Assembly: GCA_934654755.1 (NCBI GenBank)
Contig: CAKUGQ010000004.1
Coordinates: 1-64,000, forward strand
DNA from: an uncultured Oscillospiraceae bacterium
GTDB lineage: Bacteria; Bacillota; Clostridia; Oscillospirales; Oscillospiraceae
Length of the DNA stretch: 64,000 nucleotides
Direction: 5' to 3'
A program made the translations under genes and the position numbers. This document shows positions 1 to 7,605 of this stretch, one piece after another. Numbering within the stretch: the stretch's first letter is position 1; every line of letters begins with the position of its first letter. The notes under the pieces were generated by a model. It did no database searches and was not told where the DNA came from. It worked only from the letters and a program-made list of their open reading frames with translations.

Positions 1-77
1 GCGGGACTTGAACCCGCACGTCCGGAGTGGACACTAGAACCTGAATCTAGCGAGTCTGCCAATTCCACCACTCGCGC
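1..77 (-). tRNA. tRNA-Leu (anticodon CAG), 3' end cut by the window edge
   Basis: Read on the minus strand, the 5' acceptor strand GCGCGAG (77-71) is followed by a D-arm with GGAATTGGCAGAC, an anticodon stem CTAGA/TCTAG enclosing TTCAGGT (anticodon CAG), a long variable arm, and a T-arm GCGGGTTCAAGTCCCGC at the window start. The long variable arm and GTGG D-arm entry are typical of leucine tRNAs. The 3' acceptor strand lies outside the window. Confidence 0.93.
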
Positions 78-108
78 GCATCGCGGTCAGAACCGAATCC
101 GCTCCGAT

Positions 109-137
109 ACTATACCACGGAAAAAATGTTTTGTCAA
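109..137 (-). promoter_or_regulatory. Sigma-A-type promoter of the tRNA-Leu gene
   Basis: On the minus strand TTGACA (137-132) and TATAGT (114-109) are separated by 17 bp, about 30 bp upstream of the tRNA 5' end. Confidence 0.8.
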
Positions 138-224
138 CTCTTTTTTCGCTTCTTTTTTCGGTTTCTTTTATGTATCCTATTTGTAACTTTTTCGTTATCT
201 TTCGGTCACGAAAAGAATTTTTGC

Positions 225-253
225 TTGCAATTCCGACATTTCCGTGCTAGAAT
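225..253 (+). promoter_or_regulatory. Sigma-A-type promoter upstream of the SpoIID-like gene
   Basis: TTGCAA (225-230) and TAGAAT (248-253) with a 17-bp spacer. The roughly 95-nt leader holds a small hairpin, CGGGA/TCCCG, near 320-333. True spoIID genes are normally read by sigma-E, so this vegetative-looking promoter suggests a SpoIID/LytB-like role that is not purely sporulation-specific (inference). Confidence 0.65.
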
Positions 254-357
254 TGCAACTCGCCCTCACAAGGGGTAAAAAAGAGATACTAAACATGGTA
301 ACAAATGCATAAAGTAGTCTCGGGAGCAGTCCCGAATCCGTACTTAAGGAGGAAACC

Positions 358-1407
358 ATGAAAGCATCGAATCTTCTGATTGCAACCGCATTGCTGACAA
401 GCCTTGCCGTTTCGCTTCTGACGCGGCCGACCGCAGCCGTTGCGGCGCCCGAAAACGACATCGGTCCGATCCTTTCCGCAACCGTCCGCGAGAGCGCCGT
501 CACAAAAGCCCCCCGTCCCTCCGGCGTCCCGAAGCAACCCGCACGGGCCGTCGCATTCGACGATCCGGATGCGGTCGCCGTGCGGTTTGACGACGGCGTA
601 ACGCTTCATGTGCTCATCGGTGGCAGCATCCGCAGCCTGTCGCTGCACGATTACCTGATCGGCGTCGTGCTGGCAGAAATGCCGGGACATTTCGACCGTG
701 AGGCGCTGCGTGCGCAGGCGGTCGCCTCGCGCAGCTTTGCACTGTATAAGGCGAAGGCACACCGCCACGGGCAGGCGGACATCTGCGGCAGCTCGGCGTG
801 TTGTCAGGCGTGGAAGAATCCCGCAGACTACGATGATGACACGCTCGCCCCCTTCATTGACGCCGTAGAGTCCACCGACGGACTGGTTGCGGTTTACGAG
901 GGTGAAGTCATCGAGGCCGCCTTCTTCGCCAGCACCGGCGGCGCAACCGAGGCTGCTCTGACCGTTTGGGGCGGCGACATTCCGTATCTGAAATCCGTCG
1001 TCAGCCCCGGCGAGGCCGAAATGCAGTATCACAGTGTTACGCGCAGCTTCAGCGCAGCGGAATTTGCCGGGCGCATCCGCGCGGCCTACCCCTCCGCCTC
1101 TCTGGAGAGCGCCCCGGAGACATGGTTTTCCGAGCTGCGCCGCACCGAGGGCGGCGGTCTGGCCTCCGTACGTATTGGCGGTGTCCGTGTTTCGGGTGAG
1201 GCGCTGCGCAGCCTGTTTTCGCTGCGTTCGACGGAGATCGACATCTCCGTCTGCGACGGCGCGGTCGTATTTCGCACGAGCGGCTATGGCCATCGCGTCG
1301 GCATGAGTCAGTACGGCGCACAGGAAATGGCCAAGCGCGGCAGCAGCTTCCCGGATATTCTGACGCATTACTATCAGGGCGTAACGCTCGCACGGCTGAC
1401 ACACTGA
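358..1407 (+). CDS. SpoIID/LytB-domain protein (stage II sporulation protein D-like)
   Basis: This is a 349-residue exported protein with a hydrophobic N-terminal signal/anchor (residues 4-30). The SpoIID core runs from about residue 95 to the end. Visible hallmarks are the helix around EMPGHFDREALRAQAVASRS, which in SpoIID holds the catalytic glutamate, and the C-terminal GYGHRVGMSQYGAQ motif ending in the usual HYYQG. SpoIID is a lytic transglycosylase acting on denuded glycan strands, mainly during engulfment. The start has AAGGAGG five bases upstream. It is monocistronic between its own promoter and a shared terminator. It could be the engulfment protein itself or a paralogue; spoIIM and spoIIP are not nearby, so no symbol is given. 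Confidence 0.88.
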   Translation: MKASNLLIATALLTSLAVSLLTRPTAAVAAPENDIGPILSATVRESAVTKAPRPSGVPKQPARAVAFDDPDAVAVRFDDGVTLHVLIGGSIRSLSLHDYLIGVVLAEMPGHFDREALRAQAVASRSFALYKAKAHRHGQADICGSSACCQAWKNPADYDDDTLAPFIDAVESTDGLVAVYEGEVIEAAFFASTGGATEAALTVWGGDIPYLKSVVSPGEAEMQYHSVTRSFSAAEFAGRIRAAYPSASLESAPETWFSELRRTEGGGLASVRIGGVRVSGEALRSLFSLRSTEIDISVCDGAVVFRTSGYGHRVGMSQYGAQEMAKRGSSFPDILTHYYQGVTLARLTH

Positions 1408-1411
1408 AAAA

Positions 1412-1437
1412 ACGGGGCTGAAACACATCAGCCCCGT
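1412..1437. terminator. Bidirectional terminator hairpin between convergent genes
   Basis: A 10-bp perfect stem ACGGGGCTGA / TCAGCCCCGT has a 6-nt loop, with A-rich sequence on the left and T-rich on the right. It serves the SpoIID-like gene and the converging DUF1934 gene. Confidence 0.85.
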
Positions 1438-1443
1438 TCATTT

Positions 1444-1869
1444 TCATTCCACCGGACGCACCTCGATGCGGCACTCGACCGTCCCCGCCGTTTGTTCTTC
1501 CACGGCAAGGCGGTAAGCCAGCTCCAGCGTTCCGCCGTTTTCGTCGATACGCGCGTCAATCCGTTCGGTATGCACCGTGAGCATCAGCGCGCCGAAGCCA
1601 AGATCGTATAGCGAACGGTCCTCATGGCCAGGCGCAAAAATCATACGCGAACGCAGCTCGCCGGAGCGCGTAAGCGTCACACAGTCGGGTGCAATTAAAA
1701 ACTCCGTCGTTGTGCCGCTCATACCGGTCAGCTCCGTCTCCTTGTAGCGCAGACGCACACCCTCCTGCGTGACGCTCAGCACGCCGGGCGTGACAAGCTC
1801 CATAGTCTCCGGGGCATCGTCCCCCATTTTCTGCGTTCCGCAGATCGATAGCCGTACCTGCCGCTCCAT
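1444..1869 (-). CDS. DUF1934 family beta-barrel protein
   Basis: This 141-residue cytoplasmic protein starts with MERQVRLSICG and carries the alternating hydrophobic strands of DUF1934 (YwiB-like, lipocalin-like fold). The family has no proven biochemical role. The ATG at 1869 is chosen because AAAGGGAGG lies just upstream; the longer open frame has a Lys/Arg-rich non-homologous extension. It is convergent with the SpoIID-like gene and divergent from the gene at 2062. Confidence 0.8.
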   Translation of the reverse strand: MERQVRLSICGTQKMGDDAPETMELVTPGVLSVTQEGVRLRYKETELTGMSGTTTEFLIAPDCVTLTRSGELRSRMIFAPGHEDRSLYDLGFGALMLTVHTERIDARIDENGGTLELAYRLAVEEQTAGTVECRIEVRPVE

Positions 1870-1899
1870 ATCCCTGCCTCCCTTTGCTTCGTAGGTACT

Positions 1900-1928
1900 A
1901 TCATAGGGGATTCGGCAAAAAAAAGCAA
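1900..1928 (-). promoter_or_regulatory. Possible promoter of the DUF1934 gene
   Basis: On the minus strand TTGCTT (1928-1923) and TATGAT (1905-1900) have a 17-bp spacer, about 30 bp upstream of the start codon. The -35 is weak. Confidence 0.4.
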
Positions 1929-2061
1929 GTGTTTTACTTCTTTTTGTCGGAAAGCGCCGTGCTTTATCGGAAAATTTTTCCCGGGCATCCCTTTTCCTGT
2001 GGAAAAAGCCGCGCAGCGGTGCTATAATAGTGGCTATGCAGTAAGGAAGGATGTGCAGCAC

Positions 2062-2475
2062 ATGACCATTGAACTGTCCAAAGGCGAATTTCGCAGCCTT
2101 CTGGATCTGGTTTACATCGGAAACTGGATCCTCAACTCCACACGCGGCAACGACCGCATCGTCGAATACGACCGCGTAGAGAGCAAACTCTTCGGCCTGT
2201 GCAGCGGCACTGGCTTCGACTCACTGGTGGAAAAACGGCTCGGCGTAAGCTTCCCGTCGCGGGCATTCGCGGAAGGCGGGATTCAGGACGCCATCGCCTA
2301 TTATGAAGACGGTGTTTTTTTCGACATTCTGGCTGAAGAACTGGCCAAGCGTGATATGGGCTACCCGGAGATTACGGGCGAAAACTACGATGAGCTGAAG
2401 GAACGCATGGACAAATACATGGAGGAATTCAACGCCAGCGGTGTGGAAAACGTCACAATCGATACATTGGATTGA
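2062..2475 (+). CDS. Conserved-looking hypothetical acidic protein
   Basis: This 137-residue soluble protein begins MTIELSKGEFRSLLDLVYIG and is rich in acidic residues and helices. There is no signal peptide, membrane segment or motif that I recognise, so no function is assigned. The ATG at 2062 has AGGAAGG about 11 bases upstream; a GTG at 2053 in the same frame is an alternative. A TATAAT at 2023-2028 is a credible -10 box, but no good -35 is seen. A GC-rich hairpin terminator follows the stop directly. Confidence 0.7.
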   Translation: MTIELSKGEFRSLLDLVYIGNWILNSTRGNDRIVEYDRVESKLFGLCSGTGFDSLVEKRLGVSFPSRAFAEGGIQDAIAYYEDGVFFDILAEELAKRDMGYPEITGENYDELKERMDKYMEEFNASGVENVTIDTLD

Positions 2476-2481
2476 CTCAAG

Positions 2482-2514
2482 GCGCCGTTCCGGGGGAACC
2501 GGGGCGGCGCTTTT
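2482..2514 (+). terminator. Terminator hairpin, also the outer edge of an inverted repeat
   Basis: The stem GCGCCG / CGGCGC with inner CCGG pairing is followed by TTTT. The same sequence occurs inverted at 11244-11276, where it follows the minus-strand LiaF-like gene. The long repeat begins at this hairpin. Confidence 0.7.
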
Positions 2515-2602
2515 GCGCGCGCCGGGAGTAAAAAAAGTGTGCCGTTCTGTGAAAAACAATCAAAAAACCGTGAAAACAGGCATATATTATGTACAAAATC
2601 TC

Positions 2603-2631
2603 TTGCAATACAACGAAGTCTCTGCTATAAT
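2603..2631 (+). promoter_or_regulatory. Sigma-A-type promoter of the secreted peptidase-like gene
   Basis: TTGCAA (2603-2608), a 17-bp spacer and TATAAT (2626-2631). The leader of about 105 nt contains a well-spaced Shine-Dalgarno followed by a start-stop mini-ORF, ATG GTC TGA, at 2664-2672. Confidence 0.85.
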
Positions 2632-2743
2632 TCATAATACAGGAACAAAGGGAGGAGATTCCGATGGTCTGAGAAACGCGCCGGGATCGACAACGGCACA
2701 CAGATACCGAAGCGATATCCGTTGCGATTGAAAGGAGTATTTT

Positions 2744-4300
2744 ATGAAAAGAATCCTATCGCTCTTTTTATCCCTTGCGCTGCTGTTAACCCTGCTGACC
2801 GCATTTCAGGTCGGAGCCTTGACCGCCCACGCCCATGACGCAGAAGATGCCCCCGAAGCCGAGGCATCCGCCGTTTCCGAGCAACCCGGGGAGGAGAATG
2901 CTTCCGCAGAGACGGCCCCCGTCCCGGAGGAATCCGGCGAAGCGAACACGGAGGAGGACAATCGTCCGTATTACCTAGTCAACGGAAAAAAAGAATACTC
3001 TTTTAGCGCGCAAGCCGTGCGTCCGGATCTGTCGGAATACCAGCTGACGGAGGAGCAGCTGCGGCTCCCGACGGAGGAGCTTGTGCAGCTTGTGGTTGAC
3101 AGTGCTTTATTCGGCAATATGTATTTTAGCTCCGTTGCGGATGAGTACGGATACTCTTATCACATTCTGCGCACCGAGTTTAATGCGCTCCCCGAGCTGG
3201 AAACAAGGACGGACGTAATTCAGGCGATTTATGCAAGGCTGCACGAAGCCAGAGAAAATGGCGACGAAGGCACTGTGCATGATTTGCAGGCCTTGCTTAA
3301 GGTGCCGTTTTACAAAAAAATGGCAGCATCCGGCGGGCAGGGCGCACATCAGCAGGCAACCGGCACAGGAAATCCACAGCATACGTATAACTATGCATAC
3401 AACACTGAGAATCTCCTGAAGGACTATCCTAAGCTTTCGATTCCCGGGCTTCAGGGTTATTATGACGGAAAAGAATATCATGCTTACCAAAAGGATGAAA
3501 CCGATACCGTTGACACGGTAGAAACGGAAGCCGAAAGCGACGGGGAACAGGTGGAGCTGCAGTCGTTTATTCCGATCTATGCAAATGGCGACGACGGCTT
3601 TTCATACATGGAGGTTTCCACGAATATCCGGACGATGAGCGGGACACCCGTGCCGATGTTAAAAGCTCTCAAAGAGATGACGGAAAGCGAGAAAACCGCC
3701 GAAGTGAATCGCTGCATCGCCAAATTTGGAGTCTCCGTATTGGGAAATGCCACGGCGAAGTACAACTGCCACAGCTATGCGTGGTATTCGAGATCCACCG
3801 CAAACCCCTACTGGTTGGCAAACATAAACTGTTATGTGGAGGACGCACATTGTTCTGTGGTTAGTGGTCTGTCTAATATTCAACCCGGGACGATCGTGGT
3901 TTACGTTCGGGAAACGGCAAGCGGAACCTATGCGCTTCACTCCGCGGTTGTGACAGCGGTAAACGGCAGCACGATTACCTGCCAGTCGAAATGGGGACGC
4001 TCCGGCTTGTACGAGCATGAATTGAGAAATGTGCCTGAAAGTTACTGCCATAACCCGGATACCGGCGAACTGCGCTTCCAGGTATATAGGTATACTACTA
4101 CGCATATCTACTCGAACTACAGATCGAACGACACCAACACGCATACCGGCACCTGCGAGATTTGCAGGGCAACGATAACGGCTGCCCATGTCCGCAACCC
4201 AGTGACAAATCTGTGCAAGATTTGCGGTTATTCGTATCCGATTATTCTGGAAAGCATTCCCGCGCCGAGGCCGTATGAGCCGGAGGAGCGGGCCGCCTGA
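2744..4300 (+). CDS. Secreted protein with putative NlpC/P60- or amidase-like cysteine peptidase domain (long paralogue)
   Basis: The 518-residue protein has a clear signal peptide (about 1-28, ending in an AHA-like cleavage region) and then an acidic Ala/Glu/Pro linker (30-75). Next comes a family-specific helical region (80-250) shared with the paralogue at 10085-11011. Residues about 325-450 look like a papain-fold peptidoglycan amidase: Cys342 in YNCHSYAWYS, His399 in ALHSAVV, and a following polar strand at CQSKWGRSGLYEH. The C-terminus carries two CxxC pairs separated by a His (TCEIC...LCKIC), like a small zinc knuckle. The role is inferred: cell-wall cleavage or a secreted effector. 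AAAGGAG precedes the start. Confidence 0.75.
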   Translation: MKRILSLFLSLALLLTLLTAFQVGALTAHAHDAEDAPEAEASAVSEQPGEENASAETAPVPEESGEANTEEDNRPYYLVNGKKEYSFSAQAVRPDLSEYQLTEEQLRLPTEELVQLVVDSALFGNMYFSSVADEYGYSYHILRTEFNALPELETRTDVIQAIYARLHEARENGDEGTVHDLQALLKVPFYKKMAASGGQGAHQQATGTGNPQHTYNYAYNTENLLKDYPKLSIPGLQGYYDGKEYHAYQKDETDTVDTVETEAESDGEQVELQSFIPIYANGDDGFSYMEVSTNIRTMSGTPVPMLKALKEMTESEKTAEVNRCIAKFGVSVLGNATAKYNCHSYAWYSRSTANPYWLANINCYVEDAHCSVVSGLSNIQPGTIVVYVRETASGTYALHSAVVTAVNGSTITCQSKWGRSGLYEHELRNVPESYCHNPDTGELRFQVYRYTTTHIYSNYRSNDTNTHTGTCEICRATITAAHVRNPVTNLCKICGYSYPIILESIPAPRPYEPEERAA

Positions 4301-4340
4301 ATACAGGCGCGGAATTCTGAAAACGAAATTTGAAGCCAAA

Positions 4341-4369
4341 AAGCGGGCGCAGCAAAGCTGCGCCCGCTT
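4341..4369. terminator. Strong bidirectional terminator
   Basis: A 13-bp stem AAGCGGGCGCAGC / GCTGCGCCCGCTT has an AAA loop and is T-rich on the right. It is shared by the secreted protein gene and the converging uppP. An inverted copy at 10022-10050 follows the paralogue. Confidence 0.9.
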
Positions 4370-4418
4370 TCCGTTTTTATAAAACCGTACCCGTGCCGCG
4401 CACAGTCCGGGAGGACAC

Positions 4419-5267
4419 TCACCCGTTCAGAAGCGCCAGCAGAAGGACGGGAATGCCGAGGGCGATGCGATACCAGCCGAAGGCGGTAAAGTCGTGCTTT
4501 TTCAGATAGCCCATCAGGAAACGGATTGCCAGCACGGAAACGACAAACGATACCGTCATCCCCAGAAGCAGTGCGGCAAGCTGGAGATTCGTAAATGCGA
4601 AGCCGAACTTCACCAGCTTCAGAAGCGACGCGCCGAACATTACGGGAACGGCAAGGAAGAAAGTGTATTCCGCTGCCGTTTCACGCGACAGGCCGATCAG
4701 AATTCCGCCGAGGATGGTCGCGCCGGAGCGGGACGTCCCGGGAATCAGCGCGAGCACCTGGAAAACGCCGATCAGCAGCGCGTCGCTCCATGTCAGACCG
4801 TCGAGCCTGTCAATACGCGGGCGGCGGCTGCGGTTGCGCCGCTCCGCGAGCAGAAAACCGATACCATAAACAATGAGTGTAACGGAGACCGTCAGCGGGT
4901 TATACAGGTGCGCGTCGAGCCAGTCGTCGAGCGGCAGGCCGACCAGAATAGCGGGAACGCAGGACACGGCGATCTTCAGCCACAGGAGGATACGGTCCTG
5001 TTTCACGACACGTCCCGTCTGCCGCCGCTCCCCGCGCAGAGCGAAGGGCCAGAGCCGGCCGAAGTACAGCACGACCACAGCCAGAATTGCGCCGAACTGG
5101 ATCACAACGGTGAACATCTCCATAAACCGCTCCGTCAGAACGGCATTATCACTTTTCCAAAGCGCATCAACGAGAATCAAATGTCCCGTGCTGCTGATGG
5201 GAAGCCATTCCGTAATGCCTTCGACAATGCCGAGAAATACGATTTTGAGCCAATCCAAAAAGGTCAA
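4419..5267 (-). CDS. uppP: Undecaprenyl-diphosphatase UppP (BacA family)
   Basis: This integral membrane enzyme dephosphorylates undecaprenyl diphosphate to recycle the lipid carrier of peptidoglycan and teichoic acid synthesis; it can also confer bacitracin tolerance. Both signature motifs are present: the Glu-rich GITEWLPISSTGHL near the N-terminus and PGTSRSGAT in the second half, with about eight membrane helices. I chose a TTG start at 5267 because GGAGGT lies six bases upstream and it gives 282 residues, the normal length. The longer frame has no ribosome site and a non-homologous head. It is transcribed alone from a promoter back-to-back with that of the DEAD-box helicase. Confidence 0.95.
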   Translation of the reverse strand: MTFLDWLKIVFLGIVEGITEWLPISSTGHLILVDALWKSDNAVLTERFMEMFTVVIQFGAILAVVVLYFGRLWPFALRGERRQTGRVVKQDRILLWLKIAVSCVPAILVGLPLDDWLDAHLYNPLTVSVTLIVYGIGFLLAERRNRSRRPRIDRLDGLTWSDALLIGVFQVLALIPGTSRSGATILGGILIGLSRETAAEYTFFLAVPVMFGASLLKLVKFGFAFTNLQLAALLLGMTVSFVVSVLAIRFLMGYLKKHDFTAFGWYRIALGIPVLLLALLNG

Positions 5268-5306
5268 ACCGACCACCTCCAAAGGAGAGTATGCGAAAAC
5301 TATCTC

Positions 5307-5335
5307 ACTATAGCACAAGCGAACCGGAAAGTCAA
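5307..5335 (-). promoter_or_regulatory. uppP promoter
   Basis: On the minus strand TTGACT (5335-5330), 17 bp, TATAGT (5312-5307). Confidence 0.85.
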
Positions 5336-5360
5336 ATCCGCCGGAGAGAAAATCCGGGAC

Positions 5361-5389
5361 TTGCAAATGCGCCTACTCCCTGATATAAT
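5361..5389 (+). promoter_or_regulatory. DEAD-box helicase promoter
   Basis: TTGCAA (5361-5366), 17 bp, TATAAT (5384-5389). It is divergent from the uppP promoter, with 25 bp between the two -35 boxes. Confidence 0.85.
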
Positions 5390-5440
5390 AACAGGAATAG
5401 ACTGCAGAGTATCGATTTTTTCAGGAAAGCGGAGAGTTTC

Positions 5441-6622
5441 ATGACACAAAAGACCTTTCGGGAGCTGGGCGTTTGCGACGAAATATTGCGCGCGCTTGCA
5501 GAACAGGGCGTAAGCGCCCCAACAAAAATACAGCAGGAGGCCATCGAGCCGATGCTCGCATGGCGCGACGTCATTGCCAAGGCGCCGACGGGCACGGGCA
5601 AGACCTTTGCTTTCGGGATTCCCATGCTTCAGCATATTGAGCCGGAAAACGAAGCCGTTCAGGGCCTGATCCTTGCGCCGACGCGTGAATTGGCGCTTCA
5701 GATCGGCGATGAACTGCGCGGACTGATGCGCTTTTTGCCGGGAATCCGCGTGGCGGTGCTTTACGGCGGGCAGCGAATGGAGCCTCAGCTCAAAGCGCTG
5801 GCGCAGCATCCGCAGATCGTCGTAGCCACCCCCGGCCGCCTGACCGACCATTATAACCGCAAAAACATCCGCTTTGACGGCGTAAAGACCGTCATCCTTG
5901 ACGAGGCGGACCGGATGCTCGACATGGGCTTCTTCGATGACGTGACGAAGATCCTCAACCGCATCAAAAATCGGAACAACCTCGGTCTGTTCTCCGCCAC
6001 GATCTCGCAGGAGGTTATGACGGTAAGCTGGATGTATCAGCGTGACGAGGTGGAAATCACCGTCGCTCCCACACAGGAAAGCAAGCCGGACATCGACCAG
6101 TATTCCATCACCGTCCCCCGGCTGGAAAAGGAGGAGGCCATGCTGCGCATTCTCCGCTCCGGTGCGTTTGAGCGCGTGATCGTGTTCTGCAACACGAAAT
6201 CCATGTGTCAGCGGCTGAGCGACGACCTTCGCCGCGCCGGCATTGCCGCCGACTGCCTGCACGGCGACATCAGGCAGGCCACACGCGAAAAGACGATGGC
6301 CGCCTTCCGCGCCGGCAGGCTGCCCGTGCTGATCGCGACGGACGTTGCCTCACGCGGCATCGACGTCGACGATGTTGACGGCGTAATCAACTACGATGTG
6401 CCGGACGAAAACGAATACTACGTCCATCGCATCGGCCGCACGGGTCGTGCCCGCAAAAAGGGCATTTCCTTTACGCTCATCGGCTCCTTCCCGGAGAAGG
6501 CAAAGCTCGACGAGATTGCGAAATTCGCGGATTTTACCATCGTTCCGATGATCTTCGACGAATACGGATGCCTTGTCCCTGCGCCCGCAGAGGAAAAGCA
6601 CCCGCCGAGAAAGAAATTCTGA
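5441..6622 (+). CDS. DEAD-box ATP-dependent RNA helicase
   Basis: This 393-residue two-domain helicase remodels RNA duplexes, probably in ribosome assembly or mRNA decay. It shows the Q motif (PTKIQQEAI), Walker A APTGTGKT at 48-55, PTRELA, TPGR, DEAD, SAT, and in the second RecA domain the ARGID-like SRGID and HRIGRTGRA. There is no long basic C-terminal extension of the DbpA or CshA type, so it is a minimal DEAD-box protein. GGAGAG precedes the ATG. The stop overlaps the next start (TGATG), so translation is coupled to the dprA-like gene. Confidence 0.93.
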   Translation: MTQKTFRELGVCDEILRALAEQGVSAPTKIQQEAIEPMLAWRDVIAKAPTGTGKTFAFGIPMLQHIEPENEAVQGLILAPTRELALQIGDELRGLMRFLPGIRVAVLYGGQRMEPQLKALAQHPQIVVATPGRLTDHYNRKNIRFDGVKTVILDEADRMLDMGFFDDVTKILNRIKNRNNLGLFSATISQEVMTVSWMYQRDEVEITVAPTQESKPDIDQYSITVPRLEKEEAMLRILRSGAFERVIVFCNTKSMCQRLSDDLRRAGIAADCLHGDIRQATREKTMAAFRAGRLPVLIATDVASRGIDVDDVDGVINYDVPDENEYYVHRIGRTGRARKKGISFTLIGSFPEKAKLDEIAKFADFTIVPMIFDEYGCLVPAPAEEKHPPRKKF

Positions 6623-7500
6623 TGCGCGCGGCGGAGGAAGGGATCCTGCTGCTGTGCTGCCGCCTCGGCGGGGAGGAAAAGCCGCTTACGCCGGGCGAAT
6701 ACCGCCGTCTGGCGCTGCGTGTACTTGAGCAGCCCCGGATGCGGGAGGGAGAACTGACGGAGGACACGCTCCGCGCTCTCGGCTATGATAATACGCAGGC
6801 AGAACGTATTGTGCGGCTTCTGTCGCGCCGGGCACGGCTCCGCGCCTATCTTGCGGCTGTGCCGGAGATGCGGGTGCTCACACGCATCTCGCCGGGGTTT
6901 CCCGCGCGGCTGCGTGTGTTGGGGGAGCGTTGTCCTGCGGCTCTGTTCTGCCTGGGCGATGTGTCGCTTCCGGACAGCCGTGCCGTGGCGCTGGTTGGGT
7001 CGCGCCGCCTTTTACCGGAAAACCGCACCTTTGCCGCGCGGCTCGGCGCACAGGCGGCGAAGGAGGGACTGACGTTAGTCTCCGGTGACGCAGTCGGCGC
7101 CGACCGCAGCGCGCAGGATGCCTGTCTGGGTGCGGGCGGAAGAGTCGTCTGCTTTGTACCGGATGAGCTGACGCGGCATATCCCGCGAAAGAACGTCCTG
7201 TTTTGCAGCACGGAGGGCTACGACTTTCCGTTTTCCGCACCACGTGCGCTGGAGCGAAACCGATATATCCACGCACTCGCCGAAAAAGTCTTTGTTGCAC
7301 AGAGCACGCTCGGCGCAGGCGGTACCTGGCAGGGCACGACGGACAACCTTTCCCACGGCTATAGCCCCGTGTTCGTTTATGACGACGGGAGCGATGCGGC
7401 GCACGCACTTGCCGGCTGCGGCGCGCAGCTTCTTGACGGCGTGCCCGATTCGTTGAGCAATTTAAGCGGTAAGCAATTGACGATTTTCGACACGCCCTGA
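6622..7500 (+). CDS. DprA/Smf-like DNA-processing protein
   Basis: The 292-residue protein has a central Rossmann-type domain with VALVGSRRLLPENRTFA and LVSGDAVGADRSAQDACLGAGG, the phosphate-binding signatures of the DprA/Smf family. DprA loads RecA on incoming single-stranded DNA, but many Clostridia carry divergent homologues of unknown use. The N-terminal ~110 residues are helical and the C-terminus lacks the usual winged-helix domain, so this is likely a divergent member rather than the canonical dprA. It is translated from an ATG overlapping the helicase stop. Confidence 0.75.
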   Translation: MRAAEEGILLLCCRLGGEEKPLTPGEYRRLALRVLEQPRMREGELTEDTLRALGYDNTQAERIVRLLSRRARLRAYLAAVPEMRVLTRISPGFPARLRVLGERCPAALFCLGDVSLPDSRAVALVGSRRLLPENRTFAARLGAQAAKEGLTLVSGDAVGADRSAQDACLGAGGRVVCFVPDELTRHIPRKNVLFCSTEGYDFPFSAPRALERNRYIHALAEKVFVAQSTLGAGGTWQGTTDNLSHGYSPVFVYDDGSDAAHALAGCGAQLLDGVPDSLSNLSGKQLTIFDTP

Positions 7501-7549
7501 ATGAACTGCCCGGAACGGGAAAATAACAGTTGCATCAGGGCGTTTTTTT
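7493..7549 (+). terminator. Terminator overlapping the dprA-like stop codon
   Basis: CGCCCTGA (7493-7500, containing the TGA stop) pairs with TCAGGGCG (7535-7542), followed by seven T residues. A nested CCCG/CGGG hairpin lies inside. Confidence 0.8.
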
Positions 7550-7558
7550 GTGTATAAT
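7530..7558 (+). promoter_or_regulatory. glmS promoter embedded in the upstream terminator
   Basis: TTGCAT (7530-7535), 17 bp, TATAAT (7553-7558). The -35 box is part of the terminator's right arm. The leader to glmS is only about 40 nt. Confidence 0.8.
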
Positions 7559-7605
7559 CTCAGCAGGGAACTTATTTTTTGAATGTAGAAAGGGAGGTTC
7601 CGATT

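Larger units (their letters stand above)
2478..2990 (+). repeat. Long inverted repeat, left copy
   Basis: The terminator, promoter, leader and first ~80 codons of the gene at 2744 recur in inverted orientation at 10765-11277. The non-coding 266 bp up to the start codon look identical, and the signal peptide and acidic linker differ by only a few residues. Confidence 0.9.

Noticed and set aside
4494..5444. 316-codon plus-strand frame opposite uppP
   Set aside because: It is Gln/Arg/His-rich with no signals and lies over a confidently identified uppP.
7559..7605. glmS ribozyme
   Set aside because: The leader is about 40 nt, far too short for the ribozyme core.
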